This document shows positions 17,461 to 25,403 of a stretch of DNA of 42,714 bases, in pieces; position 1 is the stretch's first letter; the number at the start of each line of letters is the position of its first letter. A program made the position numbers and the translations under genes. The notes beneath the pieces were generated by a model that was not told the origin of the DNA, did not search any database, and saw nothing but the letters and a program-made list of their open reading frames with translations. The stretch is from an uncultured Eubacteriales bacterium (GTDB lineage: Bacteria; Bacillota; Clostridia; Christensenellales; CAG-314), in the NCBI GenBank assembly GCA_948938605.1, contig CARAIG010000060.1, positions 1-42,714 on the forward strand, read 5' to 3'.

Positions 17461-19563
17461 ATGAACATAAACGAAAAAATACTTCAAATAGCGCAGTCGC
17501 TTGACGGCAAATATTTTACCGCTAAACAATTGCGTGCAATACTGCAAACCAAGTCGACGACCGAACGCCAAATTGTTGCTCAGGCGTTAGACGAACTGCA
17601 AAAATCAAATGAAATTATATTTGACGAACGCAACCGTAGGTATCGCATTGTAAACGAACAGGACTTTGGTCGCGCCGTATTCGAGTGCAATGCACGCGGT
17701 TTTGGGTTTCTTATCCGCGAGGACGGCGACGACTTGTTTGTTCCCGCTTCAAAAACGTTAAATGCTTTTCACAAAGATACGGTTTTGTACAAAAGGGTTG
17801 AAGGAACGGTTGACGAGGCAGAAATCGTTAAAGTCGTAGAACGCGGAACTGTTCAAATTGTAGGCACTTACGACAAAAGCAATAATGCGCGCTTTGTTAT
17901 TCCTGACGATAAGAGTTTTACTCGTGACATACACATTCAACCTAAGCGCGATTTAAACGCTAAAAACGGGCAAAAAGTAGTTGTAAAAATTGTCGTCTAT
18001 CCCACAACGCGCGCTGCCAAACCCGAAGGGGAAATTGTCCAAATATTAGGTTTTGCAGGTGACAAAAAAGTTGATATGATGTCCGTCGCCGCTGCGTACG
18101 GATTAAGTCAAAACTTTCCTGACGAAGTGGAAAAACGCGCAGACAAAATAGCTCAACGGTTAAACGAATCGGATTATGTAAACCGAAAGGATTTGCGTTG
18201 TGAAACTGTTTTTACAATCGACGGCGAAGATGCCAAGGATTTAGACGATGCTGTTTCAATCTGTCAAAATTCTAACGGTACATTCAATTTAAAGGTTCAC
18301 ATTGCGGACGTTTCGCATTACGTAAAGCTCAACGACGATATCGATAAGGAAGCGTTTGCCAGGGCTACAAGCGTATATTTGCTCGAAATGGTTTTTCCTA
18401 TGCTTCCGCGTCAACTGTCTAACGGAATTTGTTCGCTGTACGAACATGTCGACCGCTTGACTTTGACGTGCGATATGACAATCGATAGTAAAGGCAAAGT
18501 AATCGATAGCGATATTTACCAATCGGTAATAAACAGCTGCCACCGTATGACTTATACTGACGTTCAGTCAATTTTTGACGGCGACAAACAATTAACTGAA
18601 CGTTACGCCGACATTGCGGAAGATTTGTTTACAATGAAACGCCTTGCGGAAATACTGCAAAACAAACGCGATAGACGTGGCAATATCGAATTTGCAACCA
18701 AGGAAGTGACTTTTGTGCATAACGCAAAAGGCGATGTGGTGGACGTCGTTCCTATTGAAAACAGTTTTTCTCACCAACTGATTGAAGAATTTATGATTGT
18801 CGCAAACGAAACGGTGGCGGAGTATGCCGAAGCGTGCGCTTATCCTTTTGTTTACCGCGTACACGACAAGCCCGATGAAGAAAAGCTTGCAGTACTTACC
18901 GCTTTAATGAAAGGTTTGGGCATAAACGTCAAACAATCTAAGCAAATTCACAACAGCATTTTACAAGACGCATTATTGCAAGCGAAGAATACTCCGTATT
19001 TCCACCTGGTAAACGACGTTATGTTGCGTACAATGCAAAAGGCAAAGTATAGCGATGCAAATACCGGACACTTCGGCTTAGCAAGCAGATGTTACTGCCA
19101 TTTTACGTCGCCTATCCGTCGTTATCCCGATTTGATTGTTCACCGAATTTTAACTACGGCAATTGTAGGTAAAATGACGGAAAAAGCATTGCGCGCATAT
19201 AGCGATATGGCGTATGACGCTTCTAAACAATCGAATGTGCGCGAAAAAATTGCCGACGAAGCGGAACGCAAAGCGGACGACGTCAAAAAATGCGCTTATG
19301 CTCAAACTGTAATAGGGCAGTCGTTTACGGCACGTATATCGGGTGTTACCGAACGCGGGCTTTATGCCGAATTGGATAATACTGTGGAAGGTTTTATCCC
19401 TATTTCGTCGTTGAACGGACATTTTGCATATAATCCGCAACTGTTTTGCTTGTATAACGATGCTAAGCGTTACAGTCTCGGCGATGAAATCGATATTACC
19501 GTTGTCGGCGTTAATAAGGAAACATACAAAATCGATTTTGCCCTTGCGGACAATCAACTTTAA
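17461..19563 (+). CDS. rnr: Ribonuclease R
   Basis: This 700-residue 3'-5' exoribonuclease degrades structured RNA and takes part in tmRNA-linked mRNA decay. Domains in order are: a winged-helix region (about 5-65), cold-shock domains (about 68-205), the RNB catalytic domain (about 240-570) with the acidic cluster IDGEDAKDLDDAV (Asp254, Asp260, Asp262, Asp263), and a C-terminal S1 domain (about 618-697). The conserved FTSPIRRYPDLIVHR motif is present. ATG 17461 follows AAAAAGGAAA by a few bases; in-frame codons upstream lack a ribosome binding site. The secG-rnr-smpB arrangement is widespread in Firmicutes. Confidence 0.96.
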   Translation: MNINEKILQIAQSLDGKYFTAKQLRAILQTKSTTERQIVAQALDELQKSNEIIFDERNRRYRIVNEQDFGRAVFECNARGFGFLIREDGDDLFVPASKTLNAFHKDTVLYKRVEGTVDEAEIVKVVERGTVQIVGTYDKSNNARFVIPDDKSFTRDIHIQPKRDLNAKNGQKVVVKIVVYPTTRAAKPEGEIVQILGFAGDKKVDMMSVAAAYGLSQNFPDEVEKRADKIAQRLNESDYVNRKDLRCETVFTIDGEDAKDLDDAVSICQNSNGTFNLKVHIADVSHYVKLNDDIDKEAFARATSVYLLEMVFPMLPRQLSNGICSLYEHVDRLTLTCDMTIDSKGKVIDSDIYQSVINSCHRMTYTDVQSIFDGDKQLTERYADIAEDLFTMKRLAEILQNKRDRRGNIEFATKEVTFVHNAKGDVVDVVPIENSFSHQLIEEFMIVANETVAEYAEACAYPFVYRVHDKPDEEKLAVLTALMKGLGINVKQSKQIHNSILQDALLQAKNTPYFHLVNDVMLRTMQKAKYSDANTGHFGLASRCYCHFTSPIRRYPDLIVHRILTTAIVGKMTEKALRAYSDMAYDASKQSNVREKIADEAERKADDVKKCAYAQTVIGQSFTARISGVTERGLYAELDNTVEGFIPISSLNGHFAYNPQLFCLYNDAKRYSLGDEIDITVVGVNKETYKIDFALADNQL

Positions 19564-19587
19564 TATTTTTAAAAATCGTTCCCGTTG

Positions 19588-19617
19588 TTGACTTAAAGTT
19601 TACAATTAGAGTATAAT
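19588..19617 (+). promoter_or_regulatory. Promoter upstream of the membrane protein and smpB
   Basis: TTGACT (19588-19593), an 18-base spacer and TATAAT (19612-19617) lie in the 94-base gap after rnr. It would drive the small membrane protein and smpB. Confidence 0.65.
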
Positions 19618-19657
19618 ATATATGCTGGAAGGTTATATGACCTAAGGTGGCAAACAA

Positions 19658-20047
19658 ATGATTGATAAGATACTCGAATACAGCGGCGTAATCTTTGCTG
19701 CTGTGGGGATAATCTGCTTGTTTTTGGAAGCGTTCGAAGCATTCAAAAAGAAATATAATTCAAAACTCACGATAACGGGACTTGTGTTTTTAACGGTATC
19801 CGTAATCGGGTTTATTGTTACCGAAATTCTTTTGCGCGATGCGGATATTCCGTCTTTTGTCATAGTTGTATGGATTGTATTGCTTTGGGGGTATCTCATT
19901 TGCAATATTGTGTCGGCGGTGCTTGTAACGCGTAAAAACAAAATTGCTAAACGCAACGGTAACAATCAAATCGACAGTCCCGATGCCGTCGATGTCGATG
20001 TCGCTCAAAATGAACAAATCGTCGAAAATAATTCACAAAACAAATAA
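19658..20047 (+). CDS. Small membrane protein of unknown function
   Basis: This 129-residue protein has three predicted transmembrane segments (about 7-27, 38-59 and 67-91) and a polar, acidic C-terminal tail of about 35 residues rich in Asp, Asn and Gln. I do not recognise a family. An AAGGTGG ribosome binding site precedes ATG 19658. It lies between rnr and smpB, 16 bases before smpB, and shares its promoter. Its insertion into the rnr-smpB neighbourhood is not typical. A role linked to ribosome rescue would be guesswork from position only. Confidence 0.8.
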   Translation: MIDKILEYSGVIFAAVGIICLFLEAFEAFKKKYNSKLTITGLVFLTVSVIGFIVTEILLRDADIPSFVIVVWIVLLWGYLICNIVSAVLVTRKNKIAKRNGNNQIDSPDAVDVDVAQNEQIVENNSQNK

Positions 20048-20063
20048 GTATTGATAACTAAGT

Positions 20064-20519
20064 ATGAAAGTAATTGCAAATAATAAAAAAGCATTTCACA
20101 ATTATTTTGTCGTAGAAACGTTGGAATGCGGAATAAATCTTATCGGGTGCGAGGTCAAGAGTTTGCGTAAAGGCGAAGTCAACCTCGCTGATTCGTATTG
20201 CCGCGTTGAAAGCGGTAATCTTGTGATGCTTAATTGTCACATTAAAAATTACGATAAAGGCAGTTATTCCAATCTCGACTCCCGTCGCGACCGCAGACTG
20301 CTTGCTCACAAACGGGAAATAATGCGGATACTCGGCAAAGTGAAGGAAAAAGGCTATTCGTTAGTTCCCCTTAAAATGTATTTTAAGGACAGCCTTGTAA
20401 AGGTGGAAGTCGGACTTGTCCGCGGTAAGCAAAATTACGACAAGAAAGATGCTATTTTGCAAAAGGATGCCGACCGCGCTCAGCAGCGTGCGATTAAAGA
20501 GTATTCCGAACGCCGTTAA
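20064..20519 (+). CDS. smpB: SsrA-binding protein SmpB
   Basis: This 151-residue protein binds tmRNA and delivers it to stalled ribosomes in trans-translation. Conserved motifs are NNKKAFHNYFVVETLECGI (6-24), GCEVKSLRKGEVNLADSY, CHIKNYDKGSYSNLDSRRDR and KLLxHKREI-like RLLAHKREI, ending with the basic tail that folds in the decoding centre. Length is typical. The ribosome binding site is weak. No ssrA (tmRNA) gene was recognised in the 154 bases downstream, although it often lies there in Firmicutes. Confidence 0.96.
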   Translation: MKVIANNKKAFHNYFVVETLECGINLIGCEVKSLRKGEVNLADSYCRVESGNLVMLNCHIKNYDKGSYSNLDSRRDRRLLAHKREIMRILGKVKEKGYSLVPLKMYFKDSLVKVEVGLVRGKQNYDKKDAILQKDADRAQQRAIKEYSERR

Positions 20520-20592
20520 CGATGTCGCTTAGCATTCACAAATTGATATAATTATAATGTTAATACTTATATTTGGACACATATTATTATGT

Positions 20593-20612
20593 CGCTTCAA
20601 CCAATCGAAGCG
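20593..20612 (+). other. Short hairpin in the smpB-kinase gap
   Basis: CGCTTC and GAAGCG form a 6-bp stem with an 8-base loop, flanked by ATTCACA (near 20533) and TGTGAAT (near 20613) that can pair outside it. There is no T run after it. The gap is too short for a tmRNA gene. Confidence 0.4.
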
Positions 20613-20673
20613 TGTGAATAAGTCTAACGTAGCGAAATCAATAATTTAGCACAGTAAAACAGTATAAATAGAT

Positions 20674-21240
20674 ATGAAATGTAAAACCACTTACAATTTT
20701 TCCGATATTGATTTTTCCCGTATTGCTGTAATAGGCTGTCCCGGTAGCGGAAAAACAACGTTTACTTTAAAGCTCGGCTCAATTATAAGTCGTCACGTAG
20801 TCCATTTGGACAAAGTTTTGTGGGGTGCTAATTGGCAAATGTTGCCTTATGACGAACGGCAAATTATACACAATAATTTGGTATCGACGGATAATTGGAT
20901 TATTGACGGTATGTGGAAAAGCCACTTAAATGAGCGTTTAGATAGGGCGACAACGGTAATTTTCCTTGACTATAAACGTAGTATAAGCATACGCAGGGCA
21001 ATACACCGCCGAATTAAGTACCGCGGAAAGCAACGCGACGACATTGCTGACGGTTGTTTGGAAAAATTGGACAATTACTTTTTGAATTACATATGGACTT
21101 TTCGACGTAAAGTTCGCCCGTTAATTTTGAGCGAGTTGGCAAGCCGTCCGCAACTTAATGTAATAACCCTTTCTTCGCCCAAACAGACGGAAATGTTTTT
21201 GCAAAACCTTGCCGACTTTGAAAAGTGCGGTAAAAGATAA
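20674..21240 (+). CDS. P-loop NTPase, FlaR/adenylate-kinase-like
   Basis: This 188-residue protein has Walker A GCPGSGKT (21-28) after the strand RIAVIG. The segments HLDKVLWGANW (45-55) and NWIIDGMW follow, as in the FlaR-type group of adenylate kinase relatives. The substrate is not known. The Arg-rich helix RRAIHRRIKYRGKQRDD may act as a lid. No Shine-Dalgarno sequence is seen before ATG 20674, so translation may be weak or the transcript nearly leaderless. It stands alone between smpB and the structured non-coding region. A nucleotide or small-molecule kinase role is inferred from family. Confidence 0.8.
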   Translation: MKCKTTYNFSDIDFSRIAVIGCPGSGKTTFTLKLGSIISRHVVHLDKVLWGANWQMLPYDERQIIHNNLVSTDNWIIDGMWKSHLNERLDRATTVIFLDYKRSISIRRAIHRRIKYRGKQRDDIADGCLEKLDNYFLNYIWTFRRKVRPLILSELASRPQLNVITLSSPKQTEMFLQNLADFEKCGKR

Positions 21241-21308
21241 ACGGTTTTGTAAATACGTGTCATTTTGTTGTAATAATTGATTTTGTTGTTTAGTATGTAA
21301 CGTAATAA

Positions 21309-21430
21309 ATGCGGCGTCGGGTATGTTCCGACCGGATATTTTAAATCCATCCGCATCAGGCACTCGAAATGTTTTAGAATGCGCTGTCGAGTGTCTAAGG
21401 GGACAATATTATTGTCCCCTTATTTTTGTT
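21309..21430 (+). ncRNA. Candidate structured non-coding RNA with intrinsic terminator
   Basis: Several helices are packed into about 120 bases. ATGCGG (21309-21314) pairs with CCGCAT (21351-21356), enclosing a 5-bp hairpin GTCGG/CCGAC (21316-21320 with 21328-21332) and a shorter GGAT/ATCC helix (21334-21337 with 21345-21348), giving a three-way junction. A 9-bp helix follows (21359-21367 with 21387-21395, one G-T pair), then a 12-bp terminator hairpin. A weak promoter candidate, TTGTAA-17-TAGTAT, is at 21268-21296. I recognise no known riboswitch or sRNA family. It could equally be a 3' UTR of the preceding gene. Confidence 0.35.
21396..21428 (+). terminator. Strong rho-independent terminator before the Rnf operon
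   Basis: TAAGGGGACAAT (21396-21407) pairs perfectly with ATTGTCCCCTTA (21411-21422) with a 3-base loop, followed by TTTTTGTTT. The T run is only on the + strand side. It isolates the Rnf operon from upstream transcription. Confidence 0.92.
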
Positions 21431-21513
21431 TAAATTAGCATTTGGACGACGCATATAAACTAATATAAAACCGTGTATAAATTTTATTGATTATATATTA
21501 TATATATATTCAA

Positions 21514-21542
21514 TTTACAATTTATTTTAAGTGTGCTATAAT
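21514..21542 (+). promoter_or_regulatory. Promoter of the Rnf operon
   Basis: TTTACA (21514-21519), a 17-base spacer and TATAAT (21537-21542) with TGC just before the -10 (extended element). The rnfC start lies about 60 bases downstream with GAGGAG before it. Confidence 0.8.
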
Positions 21543-21603
21543 TGCCGTATATGTATTGTTATGTACATTTACAAATAATTTTACGAGGAGAGTGTTCGCA
21601 TTT

Positions 21604-22920
21604 ATGAAAACATTCAAAGGCGGTTTCCATGTGCCGGACAACAAAGACCTAACGGCTAGCGCTGCAATCGAACAGATGCCTGCCGTAACGGATTACTTTG
21701 TTTCGTTGTCGCAACACATCGGTAAACCTGCGGAACTTGTAGTAAATGTCGGGGATACGGTAAAGGAAGGACAGCTTATAGCTAAGGCGTCGTCCTTTGT
21801 GTCGGCCAATATCCATTCGCCTGTTTGCGGCGAAGTAATCGACGTTACTAAACGCAAAAATGCCCAAGGCGGCATAGTGGATTACGTACATATCCGCGCT
21901 AACGGTAAGCAAGACGTAGACTATCTTCCCAAGTTAAGCGATCCCACGCCCGAACAAATAATTGAGCGGGTAGCGGCTGCGGGTATTGTCGGTATGGGTG
22001 GTGCCGGTTTCCCAACTTCGGTTAAAATCAGCCCTAAGGATCCGGTAGACAGTCTTATTATTAACGCTGCGGAGTGTGAACCGTATCTTAACTGCGACAA
22101 CCGTTTGATGATTGAACGTACCGAGCAGTTTATTGCGGGCGTAAGATTGCTTGCCAAGGCAATTAATGTTACAAATATTTACATCGGTATCGAAGCCAAC
22201 AAAATGGAAGCGTATGCTGCTCTTATGGCGCAAGACGGTGTAATCGACGAAAAAACGCCCAGGCAGGAAAATGACATTGTTGTAGTGTTGCTTAAAAAGA
22301 AATATCCGCAAGGCGCCGAAAAGACGTTGATAAAAGCGTGCGTAAACCGCGCAGTACCCGTTGGCGGACTTCCCTCTGCCGTTGGTTGTATTGTTTGTAA
22401 CGTAGCGTCGGCTTATGCAACTTATGATGCAGTTGTAAACGGCACACCTTTGTACAAACGTTTAATGACGGTGTCGGGCAGGGGCGTTGCAACTCCCAAA
22501 AACATCGAAGTACGCGTCGGCACTCCCCTTGAAGCCATTGTGGAATTTTGCGGCGGATTAAACGAGGAAACAGTTAAACTTGTATCGGGCGGACCTATGA
22601 TGGGATTTTCGCTTGCAGGTTTGGATGTTTGCACAACCAAGACGGACAGCGGATTTTTAGCACTGACCGACAAGGAAGCAAGCACTGTTTTGCCCACGCC
22701 TTGCATTAACTGCGGACGTTGCGCAAGCGTATGTCCTATGAGGCTTATGCCTATGTATATCGACTTTTACGCAACTGTCGGCGACTACGACAATGCGTGC
22801 AAAATCGGCGGTGCAATGAACTGCTTCGAATGCGGTACTTGCGCTTACGTTTGTCCCGCTAAACGTCCTATCGTTCAAAGCGTAAGACTTACAAAATCTA
22901 AAATGAAGGAGAAGAAATAA
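21604..22920 (+). CDS. rnfC: Rnf complex subunit RnfC
   Basis: This 438-residue peripheral subunit is the NADH/FMN-binding part of the Rnf ferredoxin:NAD+ oxidoreductase. A barrel-sandwich N-terminal domain (FKGGFHVPDNK, 4-14) is followed by a flavin/NADH-binding Complex-I-51-kDa-like domain with GMGGAGFPTSVK (130-141) and NAAECEPYL (154-162). It ends with two 4Fe-4S sites: Cys367, Cys370, Cys373, Cys377 and Cys407, Cys410, Cys413, Cys417. ATG 21604 is chosen because it matches the family N-terminus and follows GAGGAG; upstream in-frame codons run into the promoter. It is the first gene of the C-D-G-E-A-B operon. Confidence 0.96.
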   Translation: MKTFKGGFHVPDNKDLTASAAIEQMPAVTDYFVSLSQHIGKPAELVVNVGDTVKEGQLIAKASSFVSANIHSPVCGEVIDVTKRKNAQGGIVDYVHIRANGKQDVDYLPKLSDPTPEQIIERVAAAGIVGMGGAGFPTSVKISPKDPVDSLIINAAECEPYLNCDNRLMIERTEQFIAGVRLLAKAINVTNIYIGIEANKMEAYAALMAQDGVIDEKTPRQENDIVVVLLKKKYPQGAEKTLIKACVNRAVPVGGLPSAVGCIVCNVASAYATYDAVVNGTPLYKRLMTVSGRGVATPKNIEVRVGTPLEAIVEFCGGLNEETVKLVSGGPMMGFSLAGLDVCTTKTDSGFLALTDKEASTVLPTPCINCGRCASVCPMRLMPMYIDFYATVGDYDNACKIGGAMNCFECGTCAYVCPAKRPIVQSVRLTKSKMKEKK

Positions 22921-22921
22921 T

Positions 22922-24013
22922 ATGTCTAATTACGTATATTCAAGTTCTCCGCACGTCAAATCCCCGCGTACGACGCGTGGCATAATGATTGACGTATGTA
23001 TCGCTCTTACTCCCGCTTGCATTGCAGGTTGTATTCTTTTGGGACTTGCCGAAGCCCGTCTCGGTTGGCTTTCGTTAATGGTGCTGGCAATTGCTTGTAT
23101 ATCGGCGGTAGCGTCGGAGTTTGTTTATTTACTTTGTTGCAAAAAGAAGTTTACCGAAATTTTACGTAACTTCGACTTTTCATCCCTAGTTACGGGTATG
23201 CTTGTAGGAATGAACATGTATGCCACATCCAAGTGGTATGCGGTTATGCTTGCCAGTATTTTTGCGGTTATAATCGTCAAAATGCTGTTCGGCGGAACAG
23301 GCAAAAATATTGTCAATCCCGCAATCGCAGGACGTATCTTTGCTTTCATTGCGTTCGGCGCTGCATTTGGCGGTGCAATGGGTTTTGACAAACGCGTTTT
23401 GTCGCGCGTCGATTTTAAATTTGTCGAAACGGGTGCAACTCCCTTGCAAACAATGTTCAACGGCAAGGAAAACAGTCTTACTAACCTCGATTTGTTTTTA
23501 GGCACTGGCGTTCCCGGTTGTATCGGTGAAATTTGTAAATTGGCTTTAATTGCCGGCGGTATTTATTTGGTAGTCCGCGGAGTACTCAACTTCCGTTGGC
23601 CCCTTGTGTATATTGCAGTGACTGGCGTTGTGTCGGTACTCATCTTTTGGTTTGACAGTTGCGTAGTCAACGACAAGTTTATTCCGCAACTTATGGGTAC
23701 CAAGTTTGTCCCTGCATTGCAAACGTTTTTACCGTCGATTTTGTCGGGCGGTTTGATACTGGGCGCAATCTTTATGGCGACGGACTACGTTACAACCCCC
23801 AACACAAAATTAGGCAATTACATTTATTTTGTATTGTTGGGTATATTGACTGCGGTATTGCGTAAGGCAGTAAAAGGCGAAGCAGTTTCGTTTGCAATTC
23901 TTCTTATGAATTTGCTTGTTCCTTTGTTTGATTTATATATCAAGAGACGTCCTTTCGGATACGTTAAACCCGTTAAAGAAAAAAAGGTAAAGGAGGTTAA
24001 AAACAATGGCTAA
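22922..24013 (+). CDS. rnfD: Rnf complex subunit RnfD
   Basis: This 363-residue membrane subunit of the Rnf complex is related to NqrB. It has about nine or ten hydrophobic segments and carries a covalently bound FMN at a threonine in ETGATPLQTM (Thr173 by position). The SPRTTRGIMIDVCIALTP opening (14-31) and FGGTGKNIVNPAIAGR (123-138) are family signatures. AAGGAGAAG before the start lies in the end of rnfC, and only one base separates the two genes. It overlaps rnfG by 8 bases, so translation is probably coupled. Confidence 0.96.
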   Translation: MSNYVYSSSPHVKSPRTTRGIMIDVCIALTPACIAGCILLGLAEARLGWLSLMVLAIACISAVASEFVYLLCCKKKFTEILRNFDFSSLVTGMLVGMNMYATSKWYAVMLASIFAVIIVKMLFGGTGKNIVNPAIAGRIFAFIAFGAAFGGAMGFDKRVLSRVDFKFVETGATPLQTMFNGKENSLTNLDLFLGTGVPGCIGEICKLALIAGGIYLVVRGVLNFRWPLVYIAVTGVVSVLIFWFDSCVVNDKFIPQLMGTKFVPALQTFLPSILSGGLILGAIFMATDYVTTPNTKLGNYIYFVLLGILTAVLRKAVKGEAVSFAILLMNLLVPLFDLYIKRRPFGYVKPVKEKKVKEVKNNG

Positions 24014-25403
24014 TCAAGTTGAAAATCAACAAAACGAAGCCCAAGCAGTTGTAAATAACGAAGCAACCTCCTCTACAAAAGCAATGAAGCGCGGAACAAT
24101 CATTCAAGCGGTCAAGGCGATAGCGGTGCTTGTTTGTATCTGTTTGGTTTGCGGAGTCCTTTTAGCATTGTGCAACGACTTGTTGTATGTTTCGGACGAA
24201 GTAAGGGCGGACAGAGCATTGCAAAAGATTTATCCCAATTTTAAAAACGACGATTCGTTTGCAGGCGTTGATTCGTCAAAAGCGTCAACTCCTTACGGCA
24301 CTGTTTTAAGCGTTAAAAAGTCTACCGACGGCGCTTATGTTATCGAAGCAATCAGTAGCAGTATCGGGTTCAGTAACGGTACCGTTACGGTTTACGTTGC
24401 GATAAGCGGCGGACAGGATCCCAAAATTGCAGGTTGGGCTATTAAGGAAAACGTAGGTCAATCGTTTATTGGCAACATTTCCGCAAGTCATCAAAAGAAA
24501 TGGTTTATCGGTAATTCTATAACGGTTGTCAATCCCGAAAACCCCGAAGGTTCGGGTTTAGGCAGCGGTGCAACTCATACCGAAAATGCAATAGGTTACG
24601 CAATTAACGCGGCAAGTTATTATTGCATTAACGTACTAAAACTTATTTCTACGCCCGAAAGCGAAGCGAAAGACGCAGTGACAGCATTGCTCGGAGCAAC
24701 AGCGGACGGTTACAGTTTTGTGGCTGTAAACGACGCAAAATATCTCGAAGCGTGCAAAGTCGGCGAACAATCGTTGTCCTTCTACTTCGAAGGCACAAAA
24801 ACCGATGCCGATCCTCTTGCGGCTTACGTTTACGGCGAAGATGAAAGCAGACAAATCGTAATTGTTAAAGACGGTTTAACTCATGCGCAAAGACTGGAAG
24901 AAACAGCAGTTGTTGCTAAGAGCGAAGGTATCAACGAAGAACTTGTTGCAAAAGCGCAATCACGCAGTTACTTCGAATATCAAATTCAAAAGTCGCACGA
25001 AACATTCGAATTTGCAGGTATGGGCGAACTTAACAGCGAATTTGCTACAAACGGCGATTACGGTACTGCTAACAAAGTTTACCTTTCAAACGACGGTGCA
25101 ATAATCGTTGAGGCAACCGGTAAGGGCGGATTTATGAGCGGTACTGTTACGATTAACGTAATAATTGCCGAAAACACAATCAAGGGTTGGTCAATAGTTT
25201 CCAATGTAGACCAATCGTTTATAGGAAATATCAAAGACGAACACATGACAAGTTGGTACAAGGGACAAAGCATCGATGCTCCCATAGTACTTGGTAACAA
25301 CGTTGTTACGGGAACTACAATGTCCAGTACGGCTATTAATAACGCTGTTAATATGGCTTGCTATTATGCAAGAAACACTTTACAACAAGGAGGGGCTGAA
25401 TAA
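24006..25403 (+). CDS. rnfG: Rnf complex subunit RnfG with two tandem FMN-binding domains
   Basis: This 465-residue protein is more than twice the usual RnfG length of about 200. One membrane anchor (about 34-58) is followed by two copies of the FMN-binding domain outside the membrane. Copy 1 (about 100-215) has GTVTVYV, GWAIKENVGQSFIGNI and the flavinylation motif SGATHT (Thr190). Copy 2 (about 355-460) has GTVTINV, GWSIVSNVDQSFIGNI and TGTTMS (Thr438). The shared blocks show an internal duplication. Residues 216-340 are a helical/beta linker. RnfG passes electrons through covalently bound FMN. It overlaps rnfD by 8 bases and rnfE by one base. Confidence 0.93.
   Translation: MANQVENQQNEAQAVVNNEATSSTKAMKRGTIIQAVKAIAVLVCICLVCGVLLALCNDLLYVSDEVRADRALQKIYPNFKNDDSFAGVDSSKASTPYGTVLSVKKSTDGAYVIEAISSSIGFSNGTVTVYVAISGGQDPKIAGWAIKENVGQSFIGNISASHQKKWFIGNSITVVNPENPEGSGLGSGATHTENAIGYAINAASYYCINVLKLISTPESEAKDAVTALLGATADGYSFVAVNDAKYLEACKVGEQSLSFYFEGTKTDADPLAAYVYGEDESRQIVIVKDGLTHAQRLEETAVVAKSEGINEELVAKAQSRSYFEYQIQKSHETFEFAGMGELNSEFATNGDYGTANKVYLSNDGAIIVEATGKGGFMSGTVTINVIIAENTIKGWSIVSNVDQSFIGNIKDEHMTSWYKGQSIDAPIVLGNNVVTGTTMSSTAINNAVNMACYYARNTLQQGGAE

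Noticed and set aside
20520..20673. tmRNA (ssrA) gene after smpB
   Set aside because: The gap is 154 bases while tmRNA is about 350, and no tRNA-like acceptor end or tag reading frame was seen.
21309..21430. Known riboswitch (SAM, GEMM, THF, purine, fluoride) before the Rnf operon
   Set aside because: None of the conserved core sequences of these classes is present, and the terminator lies before the Rnf promoter rather than inside its leader.
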